From Steroidobacteraceae bacterium (GTDB lineage: Bacteria; Pseudomonadota; Gammaproteobacteria; Steroidobacterales; Steroidobacteraceae): a DNA stretch of 43,473 nucleotides. The DNA lies in assembly GCA_027456085.1 (NCBI GenBank), contig DAIDVO010000067.1, positions 1 to 43,473 on the forward strand. Reading direction: 5' to 3'. Numbering within the stretch: position 1 is the stretch's first letter; every line of letters starts with the position of its first letter. Below the pieces are notes generated by a model. That model worked only from the letters and a program-made list of their open reading frames with translations. It searched no databases and was not told the DNA's origin. Position numbers and translations under genes: made by a program. This document shows positions 1-7,990 of this stretch, one piece after another.

Positions 1-1111
1 ACATCTGGACGCGGCCGACACGACCTACCGGGTCGCCGACACCTGCGCCGATGATCACTGCTTCTGGCTGTATTCGTCCGGCTCGACCGGGCCGCCGAAG
101 GGAACCGTGCACGCGCATTCGAGCTTGATTCAGACGGCCGAACTGTACGCGCGGCCGACCCTCGGGATCAATCAGGCGGATGTCTGCTTTTCAGCCGCGA
201 AACTGTACTTTGCCTACGGCCTCGGCAACGCGCTGACGTTCCCGCTAGCGGTCGGCGCCACGACGATTCTGATGGCAGAACGTCCCACGCCGGCGGCCGT
301 TTTCGCGCGCTTCAACCGACACCGCCCGACGGTATTCGGGGGCGTGCCGACGCTCTACGCGGCGATGCTCGCGAGCGCCGACCTGCCGTCCCGCGGCGCG
401 GATCACCTGCGTTGCTGCACGTCGGCCGGCGAGCCGCTGCCGGAGGAAATCGGCAAGCGCTGGCGCAGGCATTTCGGCGTCGACATACTGGACGGAATCG
501 GCTCGACGGAAATGCTGCACATCTTCTTGTCCAATAGTCTCGGCGACGTCCGCTACGGCACGACCGGCAAGCCGGTGCCGGGCTATGAGGTGCGGATAGT
601 CGATGAGGCCGGCCGCAGGGTGCCGGTGGGCGAACAGGGCGAATTGCAGATCCGCGGACCCACCGGTGCGGCAATGTACTGGAACGACCGCGAACGCTCC
701 CGCAGAACTTTCATCGGATCCTGGACGCGCAGCGGAGATAAATTCGTCGAAACGCCCGACGGCTATTTCATCTATGCGGGACGCGGCGACGACATGTTAA
801 AGGTCGGCGGAATTTATGTGTCGCCCGCCGAGGTCGAGTCCGCATTGATCTCGCACGAGGCCGTGCTCGAGGCCGCGGTCGTCGCCCGCGAAGATCGCGA
901 CGGCCTGATCAAGCCGATGGCCTACGTCGTCGTCAAGACGGGCGTGGAGCGCTGCGAGACTCTGTGCGTCGCACTTAAGTCGCACGTCAAATCGATGCTG
1001 GCGCCGTACAAGTATCCGCGCTGGATCGAATTTCTCGACGAGCTGCCGAAGACCGCGACCGGCAAGATTCAGCGCTACAAGCTGCGAGCCGAGGCGAATG
1101 CGAAACGATGA
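1..1111 (+). CDS. Benzoate-CoA ligase family protein (5'-truncated by window)
   Basis: This is the C-terminal part of an acyl-CoA synthetase of the ANL superfamily that activates an aromatic acid (benzoate or a hydroxybenzoate) with ATP and CoA in the cytoplasm. The listed ORF starts at an internal Met at 107. The frame is open back to base 2 and there encodes the ATP-binding P-loop SSGSTGPPKGT, so the true start lies upstream of the window. Further signatures are the A5-like DGIGSTEMLHIF, the hinge region YAGRGDDMLKVGG, and the C-terminal catalytic-lysine motif PKTATGKIQR. The GSTEMLHIF wording is typical of the benzoate/4-hydroxybenzoate-CoA ligase branch rather than acetyl-CoA synthetases. 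The 3' end overlaps the next gene by 14 bases, so the two are probably translationally coupled. Substrate choice between benzoate and a substituted benzoate is not decided. The family call is strong. Confidence 0.9.
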   Translation, partial: HLDAADTTYRVADTCADDHCFWLYSSGSTGPPKGTVHAHSSLIQTAELYARPTLGINQADVCFSAAKLYFAYGLGNALTFPLAVGATTILMAERPTPAAVFARFNRHRPTVFGGVPTLYAAMLASADLPSRGADHLRCCTSAGEPLPEEIGKRWRRHFGVDILDGIGSTEMLHIFLSNSLGDVRYGTTGKPVPGYEVRIVDEAGRRVPVGEQGELQIRGPTGAAMYWNDRERSRRTFIGSWTRSGDKFVETPDGYFIYAGRGDDMLKVGGIYVSPAEVESALISHEAVLEAAVVAREDRDGLIKPMAYVVVKTGVERCETLCVALKSHVKSMLAPYKYPRWIEFLDELPKTATGKIQRYKLRAEANAKR

Positions 1112-1934
1112 GTCGCGCCGCGGCGTGCGGACGTGCGTCGATGGCGCCGTTGCGCCGCAAGGCGCACCGCTTCGGCATGTCGCCGCGGGCGGCCATCGCC
1201 TGGAGTTTCAGCTCATCGCGGCGCCGTCCACCGCGGCGTCGACGATCGTGTTCCTGCACGAAGGACTCGGCTCGATCTCGCTCTGGAAGGACTTTCCGCG
1301 CCGCCTCGCCGCGGCCTGCGGCTGCGGCGCTCTCGTGTATTCCCGCTACGGCTACGGCGCATCCGAACCGCTCGGCGAGCCCAGGTCCGTCGAGTACATG
1401 CACCGCGAAGGGTTAGATACGCTGCCCGAGTTGCTCGAGCGTCTGTCGATCGCGAACCCGATTCTCTTCGGCCACAGCGATGGCGCCTCGATCGCGCTGA
1501 TCTACGCGGCCTCCCAGCTGCGCGCGCCGCGCGCCATGGTCCTCTGTGCACCCCATGTGTTCGTCGAGGACGTGACGATCCACGCAATTCGAGCAGCCAA
1601 GATCGCTTACGAAACCACGGGCTTTCGCACCCGCCTCGCCCGCCACCATGCCGACGTCGAGCGCACTTTTCGGGGCTGGAACGACATCTGGCTGGACCCT
1701 GCATTCCGCGCCTGGAATATCGAGGACTGCCTTGCGAAGGTCGCCTGTCCGATCCTCGCGGTGCAGGGCTACGACGACGAATGCGGGACAATGGCGCAGG
1801 TCGATCGCATCGCGGCACAATCCAAGGAAATCACACTTCTCAAATTGCACGCGTGCGCGCATTCGCCGCATCGCGATCAGCCCGAAGCCGTGATCCAAGC
1901 GACGCAGCGATTCCTCGCTCGGGTGACCGCGTAA
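1098..1934 (+). CDS. Alpha/beta hydrolase linked to aromatic CoA ligase
   Basis: A 278-residue alpha/beta-hydrolase-fold protein with no signal peptide, predicted cytoplasmic. The oxyanion-hole region is HEGLGS, the nucleophile elbow is GHSDGAS (Ser nucleophile), the likely acid is in QGYDDECG, and the likely catalytic His lies in the C-terminal AHSPHRDQPE segment. All triad elements are therefore present. It begins inside the 3' end of the ligase gene (14-base overlap), which implies co-expression with aromatic-acid activation. In several beta- and gammaproteobacterial benzoyl-CoA clusters a hydrolase of this type sits beside the ligase; a thioesterase or enol-lactone hydrolase role is possible, but nothing in the sequence picks one. 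ORFs in the other two frames over the same bases are high-GC shadows. Confidence 0.85.
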   Translation: MRNDESRRGVRTCVDGAVAPQGAPLRHVAAGGHRLEFQLIAAPSTAASTIVFLHEGLGSISLWKDFPRRLAAACGCGALVYSRYGYGASEPLGEPRSVEYMHREGLDTLPELLERLSIANPILFGHSDGASIALIYAASQLRAPRAMVLCAPHVFVEDVTIHAIRAAKIAYETTGFRTRLARHHADVERTFRGWNDIWLDPAFRAWNIEDCLAKVACPILAVQGYDDECGTMAQVDRIAAQSKEITLLKLHACAHSPHRDQPEAVIQATQRFLARVTA

Positions 1935-2119
1935 CGCCAAAAACGCGCGCATCGGCGAATAGCGCCGCGGGCTTGCAACAAATTGCGCGCTTGCGGGTTA
2001 TATGCTCCAAGGGAGGCGCGGGAACTGCATTGTCGATTCGGCGTCGCAGTCGTTTCCTCGCTTGGTGTTTGCTTTCGCTGCCGCCCCCTCGCAGGGCCGC
2101 AAGCCGGGGATTCTAAGTT

Positions 2120-3277
2120 ATGGATCAGTCGGTTATCTTCGAACGCTCTGCGCCGGTTCGCCGGCGGCCTCGGTTCAAGCTGGTTGCCGGCGTGGCCGCT
2201 ACGCTGGTGTGCGCATGCGCGCTGCTGGGGTGGCTGGTCCTGCGCGCACGTGCCGACCCGGCGGCGACCGCGCACGTCGCCGCTGTTCCGCCGCTCGTGA
2301 CCGTCGTCGTACCGAAGCTGGGTGAGGTCAAGTCTTCGGTGTCCTTGACGGGGCTGATCCATGCGCGCAACGACGTGCCGATCGGCAACGAGGGCGACGC
2401 CGCGCGCGTCACCGAGGTATTGGTAGAGGCGGGTGCGCACGTACGCAAAGGTCAGGTGCTTGCGCGGCTGAACGCGGTCGGCGCGCGGTCGTTGGTCAAC
2501 AGCGCGGAAGCCTCGCTCGACGAAGCGCGCGCCGGATCCGCCCTGGCGCAGGCCGAATGGCTGCGCGCAAAGCAGGATCGCGACTTGTTCTCGAAGGAAG
2601 AGAATGAACAGCGGCGCGCGGCTGCGATCAGCGCGCGGGCCAAAGTCGAGGCCGCCGAGGCGCAAGTTGCCGATGCCCGCAGCCGATTGGCGCACACGGT
2701 CATTTCGGCTCCCGCTGCCGGCATCGTGCTGACGCGCACGGCGGAGGTTGGCCAGATCGCGGTGCCGGGCACGACCGTATTGTTCCATTTGGCCCGCGAC
2801 GGCGAGATCGAGATGCGCGGCCAGGTCGCCGAGGTGGATATGGCGCGGCTTGCGGTCGGCCAAAAGGCAAGCGTGCGGCTCGATGGCGTCGCCCGCAGCT
2901 TTGCCGGCACGGTCTGGCAGGTCGGCGCCGTCATAGACCCGGCAACTCGCCAGGGATCCGTGCGAATCTCCCTACCCTCCGCGGATCCGGATTTGCGGCC
3001 GGGCGCCTTCGCACGCGTGGAGGTCTCGGTCGGCAGCACGCTCGGCGCCACGCTGCCGCAGACCGCCGTGCTCAACGATGACCGGGGCACCTACGTTCTG
3101 GTCGTCGGCAAGGACAACAAAGTCGAGCGGCGCGCGGTTCGCATCGCCGGCGCGCGCTCCGAGGGCCTCCTGGTCGGCGCCGGGCTGACCGGGACCGAAC
3201 GCGTCGTGGCCATCGCGGGCGCGTTCCTGCGGCCGGGCGAACTGGTGTCGGCCGTCCTTGCCAAGGCGGCGACCTAA
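2120..3277 (+). CDS. RND efflux periplasmic adaptor (membrane fusion protein)
   Basis: A 385-residue HlyD/AcrA-type membrane fusion protein, anchored in the inner membrane by one N-terminal segment (about residues 18-38, VAATLVCACALLGWLVL) with the rest in the periplasm. In order there is a lipoyl/barrel-sandwich half (VTEVLVEAGAHVRKGQVLARL), a helical hairpin rich in Ala/Glu/Arg (about residues 125-190), the second lipoyl half (ISAPAAGIVLTRTAEVGQ), a beta-barrel domain and a membrane-proximal domain. It bridges the pump downstream (2-base gap) to the outer-membrane factor, so it is the first gene of a three-gene efflux operon. The 185 bases upstream hold no gene that I can support. The pumped substrate is unknown; proximity to aromatic-acid genes hints at phenolic or aromatic compounds. 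Confidence 0.93.
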   Translation: MDQSVIFERSAPVRRRPRFKLVAGVAATLVCACALLGWLVLRARADPAATAHVAAVPPLVTVVVPKLGEVKSSVSLTGLIHARNDVPIGNEGDAARVTEVLVEAGAHVRKGQVLARLNAVGARSLVNSAEASLDEARAGSALAQAEWLRAKQDRDLFSKEENEQRRAAAISARAKVEAAEAQVADARSRLAHTVISAPAAGIVLTRTAEVGQIAVPGTTVLFHLARDGEIEMRGQVAEVDMARLAVGQKASVRLDGVARSFAGTVWQVGAVIDPATRQGSVRISLPSADPDLRPGAFARVEVSVGSTLGATLPQTAVLNDDRGTYVLVVGKDNKVERRAVRIAGARSEGLLVGAGLTGTERVVAIAGAFLRPGELVSAVLAKAAT

Positions 3278-3279
3278 TC

Positions 3280-6200
3280 ATGAAAAAACTCTCGGCGTGG
3301 GCGATCACGCACCCGGTGTTCCCGCTCGTGCTGTTCGCCGTGCTGTTCGTGTTCGGCATCGTCGCGTTCATTAGGCTGCCGATCACGTTGAATCCCGATA
3401 TCTCTGCGCCGTTCGTGCAGATCACGATCAGCGAACCCGGCGCGGCGCCGAGCGAGATCGAGACCCAGATCCTGCAGAAGGTCGAGGGCGCCGTCGCCGG
3501 CATCGGCAACGTCAAGAACATCACGTCGTGGGCCACTGAAGGCGTGGCGCAGACCGTCGTCGAGTTCCGTATCGGCACGCCGATCGACCGGGCGACCTCC
3601 GACGTGCGCGACGCGGTGGCGCGCGTGCGCGCCGATTTGCCCCAGGGCATTCAAGAACCGCAGGTACGGCGCATCGATATCGACGGTGGTCCCATCCTCT
3701 ATTACGCGGTCAGCTCGACCAGCATGAGCGAGGAACAGCTGTCCTGGTTCGTCGACGACACGATCACGAAGCGCCTGCTGGCCGTCTCCGGCGTCGCGCA
3801 AGTCACCCGCTCCGGCGGCGTCAATCGCGAGATGCGCGTCGACCTGGATCCGGCACGCATGGAGTCCTACGGCATCACGGCGGGCGAGGTCAGTCGGCAG
3901 CTGCGCGACGTGAATCTCGATGCCGCCGGCGGCCGTTCTCAAGTCGGCGGCTCCGAACAATCGATACGAATCCTGGGCGGCGTCCACACCGCGATGCAGC
4001 TCGCGGATCTGCGCCTGACGATGCCGGACGGGCGCATCGTAAGACTCGGCGATATCGCGGACGTGCGCGACGGCACGGAGGAGGTACGCAGCATTTCCCG
4101 GCTGAACGGCCGTCCCGCCACGACCTTCGGCGTCTTCAAAGCCAAGGGCGCCTCCGACGTCGAGACGCTGCATCGGGTGGAAAAAGAACTCGACAAGATT
4201 CGGCGGGACACGCCGGGCGTCACGATCAAACAGGTTTTCACGACGGTGACCTTCACGCAAAAGTCCTACGATTCATCGATCGAGTCGCTGATCGAAGGGG
4301 CGGTGTTGGCGGTCGTCATCGTCTTCTTGTTCCTGCGCGACGGCCGGGCGACCGCCATTTCCGCGCTCGCGATTCCGCTCGCGGCGCTGCCCACCTTCGC
4401 ATTCATGCGATGGTTCGGCTTCACGCTCAACCAGATGACCTTGTTGGCGTTGTCGTTGATCACCGGCGTACTCGTAGACGACGCGATCGTCGAGGTCGAG
4501 AACATCACGCGACACATGAGAATGGGCAAGAGCGCCTACCGCGCGGCGATGGATGCGGCGGACGAGATCGGCCTGGCCGTCGTCGCCTGTTCGATGACGA
4601 TCATTGCCGTGTTCCTGCCCGTGAGTTTTCTCGGCGGCCTCATCGGCCAGTTCTTCATCCAGTTCGGCTTCACGGTGGCCGTCGCGGTGTTCATGTCGCT
4701 GCTGGTCGCGCGGCTCATCACGCCGTTGTTGGCCGCATACACGCTGAAGCCGCACGCCGGATTGCGCGGCGCGGACGGGCCGGTCATGGACTGGTACCTG
4801 CGCGCGCTGCGTTGGTCGGTCGAGCACCGCGTCAAGACGCTGCTCGTTGGCCTGCTGATATTCGCATTGTCGGTCTTCGGTCTCGCGATGATTCCGAAGA
4901 CCTTCACCCCGGACGCCGACTTCTCGTCCTCGACTCTGCACGTGGAGCTACCCCCCGGCGTGCTGCTCCAGCAAACCGCCGCGGCCTCGGCCCGGGCGTA
5001 CCGGATTCTCCGCCGCCACCCCGAAGTCGCCAATGTGGTCGAGTCGGTCGGCGAGGATGAGGATGGCGAGGTGCGCTCCGGTAATCTGTATATCCAGCTC
5101 GTCCCGCCCGCGCAGCGCAAGCTCAGTCAGAAGCAGTGGGAGGCCGAGGTCATCAAGGAGTTGCGCGTGATACCCGATGCGCGCATGACCTTTCAGAGCC
5201 AGTCAAGCGGCGGCGGGCGCGATCTGACCCTGTACGTGGTCGGCAGCAACCCGCAACTGGTCGAACGCACTGCGCATGAGGCCATCAAAGAGATGCGCAC
5301 GCTCAAGGAACTGCGCGACCCGCGCATCGATGGTGACATGGCTCGTCCGGAGCTGCTCGTGCATCCGCATTTCGACGAGGCCGCGCAGCTTGGCGTGACC
5401 GTGGCCGCAATCGGCGACGCGGTGCGCGTTGCGACGCTCGGCGACTTGCCGCAAAACGACGCCCATTTCTCGCTGCCGGGCCGACAGATACCGATTCGCG
5501 TCAGCTTGATCGAGTCGGCACGCCGCAACCTGTCGACGCTCGAGAACCTGCCCGTGCGCACGTCGAACGGTTCAACGGTGCCGCTCAAGACCGTGGCCGA
5601 CGTCACATTCGGTCAGGGTCCGTCGCGCATACGTCGCTACAATCAGAACCGCCGCATCTCGCTCGAAGCGGACCTCAACCACGCCCAACTGGGCACCGCA
5701 CTCGACAAGATCCACGCCCTGCCGATCTACAAGCATCTGCCGAGCGGCGTGCAGATCGTCGAGATCGGCACCGCCGAGTACATGCAGGAATTGTTTACGA
5801 GCTTCATGCTCGCGATGGTCGCGGGCATCCTGCTGGTATTCGCCGTGCTCGTGCTCTTGTTCGCGCGCGTGTTCCAACCGATAACGATTCTGTCGGCCTT
5901 GCCCCTGTCGATCGGCGGCGCGGTGCTGGCATTGGTCGTCACGCATAGTCCATTTTCGCTCGCGACGGTGCTCGGCATCTTGATGCTGATGGGTATCGTC
6001 GCGAAGAACTCGATTCTGCTCGTCGATTTCGCGATCGAAGAGATGCGCGCCGGCAAAGACCGCTTGACCGCGCTGCTCGAGGCCGGCCACAAGCGCGCGC
6101 GTCCGATCGTCATGACCTCGGTCGCGATGATCGCCGGGATGCTGCCCGTCGCGGCCGGCATCGGCGGCTCCGCTGCCTTCCAGGGGCAGATGGCCATCGA

Positions 6201-6387
6201 GGTCATCGGCGGCCTCGTCACCTCGACGGGCCTGACGCTCGTCATGGTGCCGGCCGCATTTACTTGGATCGATGACCTGGAGCGCTTCCTGCATCGAAAG
6301 CTCGGCCGCCGTCTGATCAACCGCGAGGTTGCGCCGGCGCCCGCGCCCGCACCCGCCTGGGAGATCTCCGATGCACCGCGTTCCTGA
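3280..6387 (+). CDS. RND efflux pump inner-membrane permease
   Basis: A 1035-residue proton-driven RND transporter of the HAE1-like group, the expected length for a full pump with 12 transmembrane helices and two large periplasmic loops. The first helix (PLVLFAVLFVFGIVAF) is followed by the porter motif NPDISAPFVQITI. TM4 carries the proton-relay aspartates in GVLVDDAIVEVEN, and the later GIVAKNSILLVDF carries the relay lysine, so the pump looks catalytically intact. The C-terminus is cytoplasmic and ends in an Ala-Pro repeat tail. It lies 2 bases after the adaptor and 9 bases before the outer-membrane factor. The DD motif argues against a heavy-metal (CzcA) type and for a drug or organic-compound pump. 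Confidence 0.95.
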   Translation: MKKLSAWAITHPVFPLVLFAVLFVFGIVAFIRLPITLNPDISAPFVQITISEPGAAPSEIETQILQKVEGAVAGIGNVKNITSWATEGVAQTVVEFRIGTPIDRATSDVRDAVARVRADLPQGIQEPQVRRIDIDGGPILYYAVSSTSMSEEQLSWFVDDTITKRLLAVSGVAQVTRSGGVNREMRVDLDPARMESYGITAGEVSRQLRDVNLDAAGGRSQVGGSEQSIRILGGVHTAMQLADLRLTMPDGRIVRLGDIADVRDGTEEVRSISRLNGRPATTFGVFKAKGASDVETLHRVEKELDKIRRDTPGVTIKQVFTTVTFTQKSYDSSIESLIEGAVLAVVIVFLFLRDGRATAISALAIPLAALPTFAFMRWFGFTLNQMTLLALSLITGVLVDDAIVEVENITRHMRMGKSAYRAAMDAADEIGLAVVACSMTIIAVFLPVSFLGGLIGQFFIQFGFTVAVAVFMSLLVARLITPLLAAYTLKPHAGLRGADGPVMDWYLRALRWSVEHRVKTLLVGLLIFALSVFGLAMIPKTFTPDADFSSSTLHVELPPGVLLQQTAAASARAYRILRRHPEVANVVESVGEDEDGEVRSGNLYIQLVPPAQRKLSQKQWEAEVIKELRVIPDARMTFQSQSSGGGRDLTLYVVGSNPQLVERTAHEAIKEMRTLKELRDPRIDGDMARPELLVHPHFDEAAQLGVTVAAIGDAVRVATLGDLPQNDAHFSLPGRQIPIRVSLIESARRNLSTLENLPVRTSNGSTVPLKTVADVTFGQGPSRIRRYNQNRRISLEADLNHAQLGTALDKIHALPIYKHLPSGVQIVEIGTAEYMQELFTSFMLAMVAGILLVFAVLVLLFARVFQPITILSALPLSIGGAVLALVVTHSPFSLATVLGILMLMGIVAKNSILLVDFAIEEMRAGKDRLTALLEAGHKRARPIVMTSVAMIAGMLPVAAGIGGSAAFQGQMAIEVIGGLVTSTGLTLVMVPAAFTWIDDLERFLHRKLGRRLINREVAPAPAPAPAWEISDAPRS

Positions 6388-6396
6388 GCGTCTCTC

Positions 6397-7935
6397 ATGA
6401 CGCGGGCAGCTTTCGCAGGCGTGGGAATCGTACTCGCCGCCGCCGGATGTGCGGTCGGCCCCGATTTTCGCGCGCCTGCGCAGCCCGCGGTCGGCGCCTA
6501 TGTCGCCGAGAGGTTGCCTGCAAGAACCGCGTCGACCGGCGGGTCCGGCGGCGCAGCCCAGCGGTTTGCGGTCGGCCGCGACCTGCCGGGTGAATGGTGG
6601 ACGTTGTTCGGTTCGACGACGCTCGACGCGCTGATCAAGGAGGCGCTCGCGAACTACCCGAGTATCACCGCACAGCAGGCGGCGCTGCGGGCGGCCCGGG
6701 CCGATGTGCGCGCGGGCCAGGGCGTGTTCCTCCCCAAGGCGCAGGGCACGTTCGGCGGACAGCGCGCCCAGGTCAGCGGCGCGTCCATAGCGCCGGGGTT
6801 TCCCGGATTCATCACGAACGTTTTTCAAGCGAATATCGGCGTGTCCTACACCTTCGACATTTTCGGCGGCGGCCGGCGCGAGCTCGAGCGGCTGGAGGCG
6901 CGGGTCGTGCAGCAGAATTTCCTGCTCGAGGGTAGCTACCTGACGTTGACGGCCAACGTCGCCTCGACCGCGGTTCAACTCGCATCGGCGCGCGAGCAGA
7001 TTGCCGTGACGCGTGACATTATCAGTCTGGAACAGAGCCAACTGGGGCTCATTCAGCGGCAATACGCCGCCGGAATCCGCACGCAGGCGGACGTACTGCA
7101 ACAGCAATCGAATCTTGCGTCGGTTCGCGCATCGCTCCCGCTGCTGCGCCAGCAGCGCTCGGTCGCGACGCACGAGCTCGGCGTGCTGACCGGCCATTTC
7201 CCACACAATGCGGCGCCCGTCGAAATAGATCTATCGAGCCTGAAGCTGCCGGAAAACGTTCCCGTCAGCCTGCCGTCCGCGCTGGTCGCGCAACGCCCGG
7301 ACATCCGTGCGCAGGAGGCGCTGATGCACGAGGCGAGCGCCGCGGTCGGCGTTGCGACGGCGAATATGCTGCCGCAATTGACGTTGAGCGGTTCGGCCGG
7401 CGGTGAATCCTTGTTGCTCTCCAATTTGCTGACGCCCGGCGCGGGAGTTTGGAACCTTGCAGCCGGCCTCACGCAACCGCTGTTCGCGGGGGGCGCACTG
7501 AACGCCAAGCGGCGCGCCGCAGCCGCGGCGTTCGATCAGGCCGCGGCGCTATATCGGCTCACCGTGCTCAATGCCTTTCAGAACGTCGCCGATACACTGA
7601 CGGCGCTCGACAATGACGCACAGGCGCTCAAAGCCGAAAGCGACGCCGTCGACGCCGCGCGGGCCAGCCTCGATCTGATCAAGAGGCAGTATGGCGCCGG
7701 CGCCGTCAATTACGTTTCGCTGCTGGCGGCGCAGCAGATCTATCAACAGTCGCGCATCGGCTATGTACGCGCTCTGGCAAGCCGCTACACCGACACGATC
7801 ACCCTGTTCCAGGCGCTCGGCGGTGGTTGGTGGAATCGCAACGATGCCGGCACGCTGCGAAGCCGCCTCCGTGCGCACGAAGCCACGACCGCCCCGGTTG
7901 TCCAAGGACCGACGACGCGGCGGCGGAGTCTGTGA
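6397..7935 (+). CDS. NodT-family outer-membrane efflux lipoprotein
   Basis: A 512-residue TolC-like outer-membrane factor. The N-terminus has a short hydrophobic signal ending in a lipobox (LAAAGC) followed by AVGPDF, the usual start of the NodT/OprM lipoprotein family. Two OEP repeats follow, with the characteristic segments GVSYTFDIFGG, QRQYAAGIRTQADVL, LVAQRPDIRAQEALM and RQYGAGAVNYVSLL. The protein forms the outer-membrane channel of the tripartite pump encoded just upstream. The C-terminus has an Arg/Thr-rich tail of about 30 residues beyond the OEP fold. Its 3' end is followed by 55 bases with no obvious terminator before the HD-GYP regulator. Confidence 0.94.
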   Translation: MTRAAFAGVGIVLAAAGCAVGPDFRAPAQPAVGAYVAERLPARTASTGGSGGAAQRFAVGRDLPGEWWTLFGSTTLDALIKEALANYPSITAQQAALRAARADVRAGQGVFLPKAQGTFGGQRAQVSGASIAPGFPGFITNVFQANIGVSYTFDIFGGGRRELERLEARVVQQNFLLEGSYLTLTANVASTAVQLASAREQIAVTRDIISLEQSQLGLIQRQYAAGIRTQADVLQQQSNLASVRASLPLLRQQRSVATHELGVLTGHFPHNAAPVEIDLSSLKLPENVPVSLPSALVAQRPDIRAQEALMHEASAAVGVATANMLPQLTLSGSAGGESLLLSNLLTPGAGVWNLAAGLTQPLFAGGALNAKRRAAAAAFDQAAALYRLTVLNAFQNVADTLTALDNDAQALKAESDAVDAARASLDLIKRQYGAGAVNYVSLLAAQQIYQQSRIGYVRALASRYTDTITLFQALGGGWWNRNDAGTLRSRLRAHEATTAPVVQGPTTRRRSL

Positions 7936-7990
7936 TCGGACGCACAAAAGGGCAAAGCCACTATTTTCACGGCTGTCGATTGCGCGCCTA

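Noticed and set aside
5572-7206. 544-residue minus-strand ORF opposite the RND pump and outer-membrane factor
   Set aside because: Antisense shadow of two well-supported genes with low-complexity Arg/Glu/Asp content.
7691-7990. Upstream 100 residues of the 790-residue HD-GYP track ORF
   Set aside because: This part overlaps the 3' end of the NodT-type gene in another frame and has no similarity to a domain; ATG 7991 directly precedes the receiver fold.
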